In this document: piece after piece, positions 8,599 to 17,781 of the stretch
Numbering within the stretch: position 1 is the stretch's first letter
How the letters are laid out: every line of letters begins with the position of its first letter
Source: Bradyrhizobium cajani
GTDB taxonomy: Bacteria > Pseudomonadota > Alphaproteobacteria > Rhizobiales > Xanthobacteraceae
Assembly: GCF_009759665.1 (NCBI RefSeq)
Contig: NZ_WQNE01000010.1
Coordinates: 1 to 64,000, forward strand
Direction: 5' to 3'
DNA: 64,000 nucleotides
Program-made: the position numbers and the translations under genes
The notes under the pieces: model-generated
What the model saw: the letters and a program-made list of their open reading frames with translations, nothing else
What the model was told of the DNA's origin: nothing
Database searches by the model: none

Positions 8599-9813
8599 AT
8601 GAAAATCCTTATCACGTCATCCCTCTATCCGACGCCGTTGGCTCCGAAGGTGGTCGGTGGCGCGGAAATTTACGCCCGCCGCCTCGCCGAGACCCTGGTC
8701 AGTCAGAACGACAGCGTGGAAGTGATACGTGCCGCATCGACGCCGAACCAGCAGATGGAGAGCTGTAACGGCATCGACGTGTATTCGGCACCCGTGCACA
8801 ACATCTATTTTCCTTTCGCCAGACAGCACAGCGCGCCCGTGCGCGGCATCTGGCACGCGATCGAGGACTGGCAGCAGATGTCGGCGATCGTTGCGGCGCG
8901 GATCAAGGCCTTCAAGCCCGACCTCCTGCACTCCCACAATCTCTCCGGCTTGACGACGGCGGTGTGGCGAACCGCGGCGGAAATGGGCGTTCCCGTCCTG
9001 CACACGCTTCACGACTACTATCTCACCTGCCCCCGCTGCTCGCGCTTCTCGGACGGACATATCTGCGAGGCGAGCTGCATGAGCTGCCAGCTCCTGACCT
9101 TTCGCCGCCGCGGGGCGACGCGACATCTGGACGCCGTCGTGGGCGTCAGCCAGCGCATTCTCGACATCCACACCCGCCTCGGTCTGTTCACACAGACACC
9201 GCTGAAAGTCGTCCTTCGAAATGCTTCGACGGCCGACGTCGGGAGCGACGACCAGGCGAGCATGGCCGACGGCAGCATCACATTCGGCTTCATCGGACGA
9301 CTGACGGAAGAGAAAGGCATCTACAATCTCGTTCGCGCCATCGCGATGCTGCCGCCGGATCGCATCCGGCTCGTCATCGCGGGCCACGCATCCGAGAGCC
9401 AGCGCGAGCACATCAAGGCGCTTGCTCCCAATGCACGAATGGAGTTTCTGGGCTTCGTGCAGCCGAAGCAATTCTACGAACAGGTGAACGTCGTGGTCGT
9501 ACCTTCGGTCTGGGAAGATCCATGCCCCCTTGTGATCGCCGATGCCCAAGCCGCCTGCAAGCCGGTGCTCGGCACCCCCTTCGGCGGCATCCAGGAGGCG
9601 ATCATGCCCGGCCTCACCGGCTGGTTGACGTCTCCCGATCCGGCCTCGATCGCCAAGAGCATCCTGGCAATCCTCGACGCCCCCCAGCAGATTCTCGAGA
9701 TGAGCGGACGATTGAAGTCCGGTATCGTCAAATGGACCTTTGACGACGTGGTCAGCGGTTATCGCAACGTCTTCGACCAGCTCATGCGCAGCCGCGGCAT
9801 GCCACGTACGTAG
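8599..9813 (+). CDS. GT4-family glycosyltransferase with cysteine cluster (404 aa)
   Basis: A paralogue of the preceding GT4 protein. It starts MKILITSSLYPTPLAPKVVG at an ATG, has the GGAEIYAR loop, and carries a cysteine-rich stretch near residues 147-160 (YLTCPRC, then CEASCMSC). The donor domain opens ITFGFIGRLTEEKGIYNLV, and the EX7E region reads WEDPCPLVIADAQAA, where the second acidic residue is aspartate (VIAD) rather than glutamate, a small departure from the canonical motif. It lies 56 bases after the previous GT4 gene and 65 bases before the flippase gene, so all are probably one transcript. Sugar specificity is not evident. Confidence 0.87.
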   Translation: MKILITSSLYPTPLAPKVVGGAEIYARRLAETLVSQNDSVEVIRAASTPNQQMESCNGIDVYSAPVHNIYFPFARQHSAPVRGIWHAIEDWQQMSAIVAARIKAFKPDLLHSHNLSGLTTAVWRTAAEMGVPVLHTLHDYYLTCPRCSRFSDGHICEASCMSCQLLTFRRRGATRHLDAVVGVSQRILDIHTRLGLFTQTPLKVVLRNASTADVGSDDQASMADGSITFGFIGRLTEEKGIYNLVRAIAMLPPDRIRLVIAGHASESQREHIKALAPNARMEFLGFVQPKQFYEQVNVVVVPSVWEDPCPLVIADAQAACKPVLGTPFGGIQEAIMPGLTGWLTSPDPASIAKSILAILDAPQQILEMSGRLKSGIVKWTFDDVVSGYRNVFDQLMRSRGMPRT

Positions 9814-9878
9814 CGGAGGCGGACGCAGATGCCGCCCCTCGATCATCCCGCCATGTTCTCTCTCACGCGTCGTCAGAC

Positions 9879-11270
9879 ATGATCAGCCTGCTCGCATTCG
9901 GCAGCTATATCTACCAGAGTGCGTCCGCGATCATTCTGATCTTTGCCGTCAGCCATATCCTCTCCCCGGCCCAGTACACCTCGTTTTCGCTGGCGCTGGC
10001 CACGAGCCAGCTGTTCTGCGTCTTCGTGTTCGAATGGCTGCAGCTGGCCGGCGTGCGTTTCCTGGCCGCCGCGTCCGGAGAAGAGGCGGCGCGGCTGCGA
10101 TTCTCGCTGTTCACCGCGGGCCTGCTCAGTGCGCTGGTTCTGCTACTCATCGGCGGCGTGGCGGGGCTGGTGAGCCCGTTCGCGCCAAGCGTCGTCGCGC
10201 TCGCGCTGGCGATGGCCGTACTGCAAGGCGCCACCGATCTGTTTTTCATGATCGTGCGCGTGTCCGATCGGCTGGCCACTGCATCCATCCTCCTGATACT
10301 GCGCGCCAGCGTGCTTCTGGTCGGTGCGGTCGCGGCCGCGCTGCTCTACGGCACGGCGGCCGCGACGCTGTGCGGCGTCGCTGCGGGTTACGGCGCGGTG
10401 CTTCTGGCGAGCCTGATCGTGCATCGCACCTCGTTACGGCGGACCTCGCGACACGCCATGCTGACGGATTGGGGCAATTTCTGCCGCTACGGCATCATGG
10501 CCGCGGCCGCCTCCGTCATACATCTCTCCGTCCCCGTCACGTTGCGCTTGATCGTGATCGCCACGCTCGGCCGCACGTCAACGGGGGCCGCCGGGTTTTC
10601 GATGGCGATCGATCTATTGCAGCGTCCGTTCTCCGTTCTGGTGGCCGCCATTCACACCGTCAGCTATCCCAATGTCGTCGTCCAGTTCGAGCGAAGCGTC
10701 GACGGCGAAGCGCGCAAAGCCACCTCCCGCATGCTCGACTTCATCCTCTGTGCGACGATCGTGATGCTGGGCGGGCTGATCGGCCTTCTGCCCGACGCGG
10801 CGCACCTGTTCGTCCCGTCCGACCTGCTGGTCGATTTTCTGAACGCTGCGCCGGTCGCGGCGGTCTTTTACTTCCTCCACACCCACCTTCAGGCCACGCT
10901 CGCGATCGTGCCGCATCTGACCAAATCGGCCACAAGGCTGGTGGTCATCGCCGCGTGCCAGCTGCTGCTGGTCTCGGCGGCATCCTCGATCGGCGCGTTG
11001 CTGCACATATCGGTCGCGGGACAAATCGCGAGCGCGGCGCTGGCCACGGCACTCGTCATCCTTTTCGCAAGCGGTCCGCTGATCCGGTTCCGGGCCGCAC
11101 CGCGGACGCTGCTGATCGTGGAAGCAACCGTCGCCGCTGCGGCGATCGCGACGCTCGCCGCAGCTCCGTCGGATTCCCTGGCCTGGCTTGCGGGGAAGAT
11201 CGCCTTTGCCGGCCTCGCCGTCGTCCTGGTGACGTGGCGAGGCGATCTGCTGGCGTCGGCGCGTAGCTAA
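9879..11270 (+). CDS. Wzx-type polysaccharide flippase (463 aa)
   Basis: A polytopic inner-membrane protein with about 12 hydrophobic segments, starting MISLLAFGSYIYQSASAII. The overall pattern (HILSPAQYTSFSLALA near the N-terminus, paired helices, a charged loop before the second half) fits the MOP-superfamily polysaccharide transporters that flip lipid-linked repeat units. An overlapping frame from 9740 to 11266 is arginine-rich and is a shadow. The gene ends one base before the stop of the oppositely oriented GT4 gene. A second, different flippase is encoded at 19.3-20.8 kb, so the locus has two. Confidence 0.82.
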   Translation: MISLLAFGSYIYQSASAIILIFAVSHILSPAQYTSFSLALATSQLFCVFVFEWLQLAGVRFLAAASGEEAARLRFSLFTAGLLSALVLLLIGGVAGLVSPFAPSVVALALAMAVLQGATDLFFMIVRVSDRLATASILLILRASVLLVGAVAAALLYGTAAATLCGVAAGYGAVLLASLIVHRTSLRRTSRHAMLTDWGNFCRYGIMAAAASVIHLSVPVTLRLIVIATLGRTSTGAAGFSMAIDLLQRPFSVLVAAIHTVSYPNVVVQFERSVDGEARKATSRMLDFILCATIVMLGGLIGLLPDAAHLFVPSDLLVDFLNAAPVAAVFYFLHTHLQATLAIVPHLTKSATRLVVIAACQLLLVSAASSIGALLHISVAGQIASAALATALVILFASGPLIRFRAAPRTLLIVEATVAAAAIATLAAAPSDSLAWLAGKIAFAGLAVVLVTWRGDLLASARS

Positions 11271-11271
11271 A

Positions 11272-12504
11272 TCAGGCCTTGACCGCGTGGGCCAGCGGAT
11301 CGCCGCTGGAATCGCCGGTCAAGCCGTAGATCTTGAGGGTCTCGTCCACCATCGGACCGACACCGAAATGTTGCTGGGCGCGCGCCAGGGCATTGCGCGA
11401 CAGCGCGGCGCGCATCGCAGGATCGGCCACTTTCTCGAGCGCGCCGACGAGCGCATCGACGTCCTCGAACGGCACGATGAAGCCGGTCTGCCCCTGGATG
11501 ATCTGGTCTGAAGCGCCTCCGGCCGGGGTTCGCACCGGAACCAGTCCCGTTGCCATGGCCTCGGCGACCCCGAGCGGGAATCCCTCGAACCGGCTCGGAA
11601 GCGCGAACACGTCGGCGGCCCAGAGAATTTCGCGGACGTCGCCCATGAACCCGAGGAACTTGAATGTGTCCTTGTCTTTCTCGTCGGCGAAGGCAAACGA
11701 CTTGATCTCCTTCTCGCGCTCGGCTCCGCCGCTGCCGACGAAATAGCATTTGATGTCGATCGGCGAAGGACTGGCGCTGTCGCGGATCTTGCGCGCCGCC
11801 TTGATGAGAAGGTCGTGGCCCTTCACCCAGGCGAGACGCGCCGCCAGCAGACACATGAACTCACCCTCCGCGACGCCGAACTTCGCACGCGCATCGCGGC
11901 GCTCGGCATCGGACGGCGGACGGAAATGCACCGTATCGACGCCACCGTACACCTTGGCGATGCGGTTCTTGCCGAACAGCACGTAGCGGCGCAGATGCCG
12001 GAGCGATTCCTCCGACATCAGGATGAGGGTGTGCGGAAAGAACAGATTGAAGAACAGGATCTGGACCGGGCTGAACGTCGATTGCGGCGCATTCTGCACC
12101 TTCTCGATGTTCCCCAGCACCGAGGGATGATACGTCGCAACACAGCGGGCCCCGGTGAGCAGCGAGAGCAACCTGCCCCACATCAGCATGCCCAGTCCGT
12201 GGACGTTGATCACAGTGATGTCGTTCTCCCGGATCAACTTCAAGAGCCGCATGAAGATCGACAGCGAGGGCAGCTTGCGGAGACCGGGAACGACGTGCCA
12301 CTGCTTGACGGCCGCTGCCAGCTTCTGACGCTTGTACTCTGATTTCTCGTCCGACCGCACGATGCCGGAGACCAGGTGAATCTGTACGCCGCGAGCGTGC
12401 AATCCGGTTGCCAGGGTCTCGCAATAGGATGCAATCCCGTCATTGCAGTTCACGACCTCAACCAGAAACATGACATTCGGGGCGCCCGAGGCGGAATCCT
12501 TCAT
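11272..12504 (-). CDS. GT4-family glycosyltransferase (410 aa)
   Basis: Group-1 glycosyltransferase on the minus strand. The start ATG (complement 12502-12504) has AAGG about nine bases upstream. N-terminal domain: VMFLVEVVNCNDGIASYCE, with the GIASY loop. Donor domain: from about residue 205 (FMCLLAARLAWVKGHDLLI), with the EX7E signature in SRFEGFPLGVAEAMATG. It is convergent with the flippase gene, and its promoter must lie in the 0.9 kb region shared with the giant repeat protein gene. It is the fifth GT4 gene of the locus, which suggests a repeat unit of about five or six sugars if each adds one residue and the phosphotransferase adds the first; that count is inference. Confidence 0.88.
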   Translation of the reverse strand: MKDSASGAPNVMFLVEVVNCNDGIASYCETLATGLHARGVQIHLVSGIVRSDEKSEYKRQKLAAAVKQWHVVPGLRKLPSLSIFMRLLKLIRENDITVINVHGLGMLMWGRLLSLLTGARCVATYHPSVLGNIEKVQNAPQSTFSPVQILFFNLFFPHTLILMSEESLRHLRRYVLFGKNRIAKVYGGVDTVHFRPPSDAERRDARAKFGVAEGEFMCLLAARLAWVKGHDLLIKAARKIRDSASPSPIDIKCYFVGSGGAEREKEIKSFAFADEKDKDTFKFLGFMGDVREILWAADVFALPSRFEGFPLGVAEAMATGLVPVRTPAGGASDQIIQGQTGFIVPFEDVDALVGALEKVADPAMRAALSRNALARAQQHFGVGPMVDETLKIYGLTGDSSGDPLAHAVKA

Positions 12505-12790
12505 GGGAATGGCCTTCTACTCCGTTCGATCAACGAGACTTTAACCAGTGCTTAGCGGCAAATTTCGTGCCGTGCCAGCGGTTTGCCCGCCATAGCGTTG
12601 CGCGCCTAACATATTGACGTTGCGGATCTGCGACACTCCGCCCGGCACGGCGGCACGCCCGGACATCGTGCGTCCCGCGGCCGCAGCCGCGCGGTCGCGG
12701 CGAGCTTGCCACCCGGATCGCTCAAGCAACTCCCGGTTGCATATCGCCGACAATCGCCCCGACGCGACGCCGCGCTCCTGTCTGGCCGAT

Positions 12791-12808
12791 GTCGTTCGTC
12801 CGAACGAC
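12791..12808. promoter_or_regulatory. Palindrome GTCGTTCG-TC-CGAACGAC, possible operator
   Basis: Two 8-base arms are exact reverse complements around a 2-base centre. It lies about 290 bases upstream of the GT4 start and 600 bases upstream of the repeat protein start. The short spacer suits a dimeric DNA-binding protein better than an RNA hairpin. No regulator is assigned. Confidence 0.3.
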
Positions 12809-13111
12809 CTCCAGTCTCAACGCGGTGAAGATCACCTCTGCCTCGTTCGGAAGCCAGACGAAAGATTCGTCGACGCCGACACGACCACCACGACGGCAGA
12901 AGAGAAGAACAATGCTCGGGCAGAAAGTTCCGTGGCACGAGCGTGCTGACTTTCGATGTCGCGTGACGATTCGGAAGGCTTCTTCAGCTTCGGCGCGGGA
13001 CCAAGTGTCACATTCGAAGTGAGGCCCGTGTTTCTACGACCTTTGTTTCCAGGCGACTAGATCGATTCCAAGCAGAGGCTTAGCCGCGCTCAACGCAAGA
13101 CATTGGAAACA

Positions 13112-13255
13112 AATCTGCCTGCACGAGTAGCAAATGCGCTTCGATTAGGCATCGGCACAACATCGCACGAACATCGTCGTTGCATCGCCATCGCGACGTC
13201 ATGCTGCAAGCACATTGGCATGGTTTTCAGAGATGACTCAAAGTGCAGGCAGATT
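13112..13255. repeat. 13-base inverted repeat pair in the leader of the repeat protein gene
   Basis: AATCTGCCTGCAC at 13112-13124 is exactly complementary to GTGCAGGCAGATT at 13243-13255, 118 bases apart. It ends about 160 bases before the ATG at 13414. It could form a long-range stem in the 5' leader, be two operator half-sites, or be the ends of a small decayed element. Only the sequence match is certain. Confidence 0.4.
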
Positions 13256-13413
13256 CGTGCGCTGAGGGCGTCGCGCAGGAAGTCTCGGTGAGAAAAACTC
13301 CGGGGTGCTTCCATTTTTACCGATCTCCCCAACTCGAAAAACAGAGATTGGCCGATACGACGGACGCAGGCGGCAACGAACTCTCGCGTTCCAGAAAGGG
13401 CTCTGAAATTCCG

Positions 13414-16400
13414 ATGACCACCGCATCACCAGATCAAACGATCCTGTCAGCGAGCACCTTTATCAGTTCCATCGGCGTCAATGTTCATGTTGGGTATTCG
13501 TGGGGGGCTTACGACAACCTCGCCCTCGTCGAAGACAATCTCAAATATCTCGGGGTGACGAAACTGCGCGGTGGACTCGCAATCAGCCCCGAGGCGGAGC
13601 CGATTGTCGAGGGCCTCGCACACGATGGATACAAGTTCGACCTTGTGGTTCCATCGGGCGTTCCGGCCGGTGGCTCAGCCGCACTTCAGGACTACCTCGA
13701 CGCCGTAAAGGAGTTCGCGGCCGAGAACCCCGGCAGCGTCATCGCACTGGAAGGCCTGAACGAGGTCAACATCCAGGAGTTCACATATAATGGGAGCTCG
13801 AGCATCGCGGCCGCGGCCCAGTTCCAGGCGGTCTATTACGCTGCCATCAAGGCCGATGCCGCACTCAAGAACATTCCCGTCTACAATCTGTCGATCGGCT
13901 ACAACGACCTGGCCGACTACGCCAATCTCGGCGACATGTCGGGGTCGACCGACTACGCCAACTCCCACGCCTATGTCAGCACCAGCCTGACACCCGAAGC
14001 CGCCCTCGAGCAACTGCTCGGCAACGCCACGTCGGTCACGGGCGGCAAGCCGGTCGTGATCACGGAGACGGGCTACACCACGAAGAGCGACACGCCGTAT
14101 GTCGGCGCCAGCGAGAACGTGCAGGCGAAATCGATCCTGAACACATTGGTCGACGCCTACAAGGACGGCGTCAGCGCCACCTATCTCTATCAGTTGCTCG
14201 ACGCCTCGGGGACCAACGATCCCACGAATTCCGAATCGCACTGGGGCCTGTTCAACAGCGACGGAACCCCGAAGCTCGCGGCGACCGCGGTCCACAATCT
14301 GACGACGATCCTGGCTGACGACGGCAAGGGCGGCCAAACGCCAACCGCTTCGCTGAACTACACGCTCGACGGTCTGCCCGCGAGCGGGAACAGCATGGTT
14401 CTCGGCAAGAGCAACGGCGCCTATGAGCTCGTGGTCTGGGCGGAACCCAAGGTCTGGAACGACGCCACCGACACCGAGATCTCGAACCCGACCACGTCGG
14501 TCACCGTCAATTTGGGCAGCGTCCATCATCTGATCAGCGTTTACGACCCGCTGAAGGGCAGCACCCCGATCGCTACCTACACCGATGTCAGCCAGGTCGT
14601 GGTTCCGATTTCGGATCATCCCCTGATCATCGAGATCGACGCTCCGACAGGAGGCGGCACGACGCCGCCTGCCGTGACCGATGTCAGCGGAACCGCTGAG
14701 GACATCGTGTCGCAGATGTCCGAGCTGAACGCCTCGGATTCGCTTCAGACCATCACGCTCACCGACACGCACGTGCTTCCGGTCGCCTCGATCGCGACCA
14801 TGGAGTACATGATCTCGCACTATACGAATGCGCTGGCGGCCATCCAGGGCGGCTACCAGTTCTCCATCACCAATTCGACCGACACCTGGAGCGTGACCAG
14901 GGTCTACGACTCCTCCGCAAGGCTTGTCTCGACCAGCACCTCCAACTTCACGGACGGCGTCATCACGAGCAAGGTCACGTTCAATACCGACGGTTCGTCG
15001 GAGAACATCGCCTATAGCGGCGGCAAGATGATACGTGACGTCACGGTCTCGCCGATCGGCGACAAGGACACCAAGACCTACGATACGAACGGCAACCTGA
15101 TCGCGGACCTCGTCCAGAACAAAGACGGCTCGTCCTCGAACACGCTCTATTCGGCCGGCGTCAAGACCAAGGTCTATGTCACCAATGCCGACCGCACCCA
15201 CGACAACTACTACTACAACATCACCGGCCAGTCCTACACCAGCGAGCACGACCACCTCGATGCGAGCGGAAGGCTGCTGTCCGTCGTCCGGACACATGCC
15301 GACGGTTCCATGGCCTACAGCCAGGTCTTCAACAGCGACGGCAGCAAGGTCACGACCCAGTACGACTCCACGGGTCACAAGATCTCGGTGATCACCGTCA
15401 CGGCGACGGCGACCACGACCGACTTCTACACCACGGCCGGCGCGCTCAAGCAGACGGTCGAGCAGACGAGCTCCGGCAACGTGACCACTACGAACTACAA
15501 TGGGTCGCTGCTGGTGTCCGTCTACGTGGTCAATGCCGACGGGTCGAAGGATTCGAAACTGTACGACTCCAAGGGCATCATCGCGAGCGACCTGGTCCAG
15601 AACGCCGACGGCTCGTCGTCGAATACGCTCTATGCGGCGGGCGTCAAAACCAAGACCTATGTCACCAACGCCGACGGCAGCCGCGACAACTACTATTACA
15701 ACATCACCGGCCAGTCCTATACCAGCGAGCACGATCATCTCGATGCAAGCGGCAAGCTGCTGTCGGTCGTCCGAACGCACGCGGACGGTACGATGGCCTA
15801 CAGCCAGGTATTCAACGGCGACGGCAGCAAGGTCACGACCCAGTACGATTCCACGGGCCACAAGACCTCGACCGTCACCATAACGTCGACGGCCACGACG
15901 ACCGATTTCTACACGACCACCGGTGCACTCAAGCAGACGGTCGTGAAGACGACCTCCGGCAACGTGACAACGACGAACTACAACGGCTCGTTGCTCGTAT
16001 CGGTCTACGTGGTGAACGCCGACGGCTCGAAGGACTCGAAGCTTTACGACTCCAACGGTATCATCGCGAGCGACCTGGTTCAGAACAAGGACGGCTCGTC
16101 CTCGAACACACTCTACACGGCGGGTGTCAAGACCAAGGTCTACGTCACCAATGCCGATGGCAGCCGCGACAACTACTATTACAACATCACCGGCCAATCC
16201 TACACGACCGAGCACGACCACATCGATCCGAGCGGGAAGCTGCTGCTGGTCAGCCGCACGCATGCCGACGGCACGATGGCCTACAGCCAGGTGGTGAACA
16301 GCGACGGCAGCAAGGTCACGACCCAGTACGACTCCACGGGCCACAAGATTTCGGTCGTCACCGTGACCACGTCGGCGACGACGACGGACACTTATGACCC

Positions 16401-17772
16401 GTCGTCCGGGTTGCTGAAGCAGGAGATCGTCAAGACGAGCTCCGGCACCACCACCACGAACTACAATGGCACGCTGCTGGCGTCGGTCTATGTGGTCAAC
16501 GTCGACGGGTCGAAGGACACCAAGCTGTACGATTCCAGCGGCAAGATCGCCAGCGACCTCGTGCAGAACAAGGACGGCTCGTCCTCCAACACGGTCTATT
16601 CAGCCGGTGTCAAGACGAAACTCTACGTCACCAATGCCGACGGCAGCCATGACAACACCTTCTACAACATCACAGGCCAGAGCTATACGACCGAGATCCA
16701 GCACCTCACCGCGGCCGGCACGCTGACGACCCTGACCCGGCTTCATGCCGACGACACGCTTGCCTACAAGCAGGTGATCAACAGCGACGGCAGCAAGGTC
16801 ACCGACCTCTACGACAGCACCGGCCACAAGACGAGCGAGGTGCTCAACGGCACCGACGGATCGACCACGACGGACATCTACAATTCGTCCGGAGACGTCA
16901 CCCAACATGTCGTCAAGACCGCCGGCGGCGACGTGACGACGACGAACTACGTGAACGGGCTGAACTCGTCGATTTATGTCGTCAATGCCGACGGCACCAA
17001 GGAGACGAAGCTGTTCGACAGCAGCGGCAGCCTGACCAGCGACTATGTGCTGAACAAGGACGGCTCGAACTCGACGACGGTGTATTCGTCCGGGGTCAAG
17101 ACCGCGGTCTACGCCAACAACGCCGACGGCTCGCACGACAACACGATCTACGGCATCACCGGCAAGAGCTACGTCACGGAGCAGCAGCACATCGATGCTT
17201 CGGGCAAGATGACGTCGATTACCCGTTCGCACGCGGACGGCACGCTCGACTACACGCAAGTCATCAAGCCGGACGGCAGCAAGGTCACCGACGTCTACGA
17301 CTCGACCGGGGTCAAGACGACCGAAACCCTCAACAACGTCGACGGAACGACTGACGTCTTCAAGTTCAAGGTTTCCGGCCTGCCGGGGGCCGTCGAACAC
17401 GACAGCTACAACAGCAGCGGCTCGCTGCTGACGATCGACGTGCTCAACACCGACGGCACCCACGCGGTCACGGCCGTGACCGCGGGGCTGACACTGGCCG
17501 GCGGCGGCGGCAACGACATCTTCTCCACGGCTCCTGGCACGACCACCGTCATGTTCGACGGCGGCAACGACCAGATCAAGAGCTTCCACGCCGGAACCGC
17601 ATCCAACCACGACACGATCGAAATCCTGAAATCGCTGGTGGCCGACTACAGCCACCTCCAGATTTCGCAATCGGGTTCGGACACGCTGGTCCAGCTCACG
17701 TCGGCCGATTCCATCCTGCTGAAGAATGTGAATTCGACGACGCTCGATCACGGCAACTTCCTGTTCGTCTGA
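13414..17772 (+). CDS. Giant RTX-type protein: GH-A-like domain plus 161-residue repeats
   Basis: A 1452-residue protein. Residues 1 to about 330 form a clan GH-A-like hydrolase domain with putative catalytic glutamates E117 (EGLNEVN) and E218 (VITETGYTT). A beta-rich linker follows, then from about residue 545 to 1310 an array of about five units of 161 residues built from short YD-like motifs (NADGSKDSKLYDS, DGSKVTTQYDSTGHK). The C-terminus has GGGGNDIF and FDGGNDQIKSF, RTX-like calcium-binding motifs, and ends DHGNFLFV, as type I secreted proteins do. There is no N-terminal signal peptide, which also fits type I export; no such exporter is in the window. The ATG at 13414 begins the recognisable domain and has AGAAAGGG about 13 bases upstream; the frame is open 171 bases further back. 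By analogy with rhizobial type I secreted glycanases it may act on the cell's own polysaccharide. Confidence 0.85.
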   Translation: MTTASPDQTILSASTFISSIGVNVHVGYSWGAYDNLALVEDNLKYLGVTKLRGGLAISPEAEPIVEGLAHDGYKFDLVVPSGVPAGGSAALQDYLDAVKEFAAENPGSVIALEGLNEVNIQEFTYNGSSSIAAAAQFQAVYYAAIKADAALKNIPVYNLSIGYNDLADYANLGDMSGSTDYANSHAYVSTSLTPEAALEQLLGNATSVTGGKPVVITETGYTTKSDTPYVGASENVQAKSILNTLVDAYKDGVSATYLYQLLDASGTNDPTNSESHWGLFNSDGTPKLAATAVHNLTTILADDGKGGQTPTASLNYTLDGLPASGNSMVLGKSNGAYELVVWAEPKVWNDATDTEISNPTTSVTVNLGSVHHLISVYDPLKGSTPIATYTDVSQVVVPISDHPLIIEIDAPTGGGTTPPAVTDVSGTAEDIVSQMSELNASDSLQTITLTDTHVLPVASIATMEYMISHYTNALAAIQGGYQFSITNSTDTWSVTRVYDSSARLVSTSTSNFTDGVITSKVTFNTDGSSENIAYSGGKMIRDVTVSPIGDKDTKTYDTNGNLIADLVQNKDGSSSNTLYSAGVKTKVYVTNADRTHDNYYYNITGQSYTSEHDHLDASGRLLSVVRTHADGSMAYSQVFNSDGSKVTTQYDSTGHKISVITVTATATTTDFYTTAGALKQTVEQTSSGNVTTTNYNGSLLVSVYVVNADGSKDSKLYDSKGIIASDLVQNADGSSSNTLYAAGVKTKTYVTNADGSRDNYYYNITGQSYTSEHDHLDASGKLLSVVRTHADGTMAYSQVFNGDGSKVTTQYDSTGHKTSTVTITSTATTTDFYTTTGALKQTVVKTTSGNVTTTNYNGSLLVSVYVVNADGSKDSKLYDSNGIIASDLVQNKDGSSSNTLYTAGVKTKVYVTNADGSRDNYYYNITGQSYTTEHDHIDPSGKLLLVSRTHADGTMAYSQVVNSDGSKVTTQYDSTGHKISVVTVTTSATTTDTYDPSSGLLKQEIVKTSSGTTTTNYNGTLLASVYVVNVDGSKDTKLYDSSGKIASDLVQNKDGSSSNTVYSAGVKTKLYVTNADGSHDNTFYNITGQSYTTEIQHLTAAGTLTTLTRLHADDTLAYKQVINSDGSKVTDLYDSTGHKTSEVLNGTDGSTTTDIYNSSGDVTQHVVKTAGGDVTTTNYVNGLNSSIYVVNADGTKETKLFDSSGSLTSDYVLNKDGSNSTTVYSSGVKTAVYANNADGSHDNTIYGITGKSYVTEQQHIDASGKMTSITRSHADGTLDYTQVIKPDGSKVTDVYDSTGVKTTETLNNVDGTTDVFKFKVSGLPGAVEHDSYNSSGSLLTIDVLNTDGTHAVTAVTAGLTLAGGGGNDIFSTAPGTTTVMFDGGNDQIKSFHAGTASNHDTIEILKSLVADYSHLQISQSGSDTLVQLTSADSILLKNVNSTTLDHGNFLFV
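15040..17350 (+). repeat. Coding tandem repeat array, 483-base period
   Basis: Equivalent codons of successive units (the VYVTNAD/TYVTNAD segment) start at 15172, 15655, 16138, 16621 and 17107, giving spacings of 483, 483, 483 and 486 bases. A partial unit precedes the first (from about 15040) and the last decays into the RTX region. Middle copies are closely similar at DNA level, later ones diverge. All spacings are multiples of three, so unit gain or loss would keep the frame. Confidence 0.85.
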
Positions 17773-17781
17773 CGCGTGAGA

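Larger units (their letters stand above)
12505..13413. other. Long divergent intergenic region
   Basis: About 0.9 kb between the minus-strand GT4 gene and the plus-strand repeat protein gene, with no open frame that has convincing codon bias and a ribosome site. It contains a near-palindrome at 12791-12808 and a 13-base inverted repeat (13112-13124 with 13243-13255) in the probable leader of the repeat protein gene. The half nearest that gene (about 12940-13270) is AT-richer than the rest. The size suggests complex regulation or the remains of deleted genes. Confidence 0.5.

Noticed and set aside
12606..12938. A 110-residue minus-strand frame in the long intergenic region
   Set aside because: Very arginine- and cysteine-rich, no ribosome site, no recognisable domain; typical of chance frames in GC-rich DNA.
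13103..13291. A 62-residue TTG-start frame in the giant gene's leader
   Set aside because: Poor codon bias, many rare cysteine/histidine codons, no ribosome site, and it overlaps the inverted repeat.
13675..16344. An 889-residue open frame antisense to the giant repeat gene
   Set aside because: It is the mirror of a GC-rich repetitive gene: composition is Val/Arg/Gly/Asp biased with no domain, and it exists because stop codons are rare opposite such codons.
15040..17350. A CRISPR or non-coding satellite array
   Set aside because: Repeats are 483 bases long, contiguous, in frame and part of one open protein. There are no short direct repeats with unique spacers.
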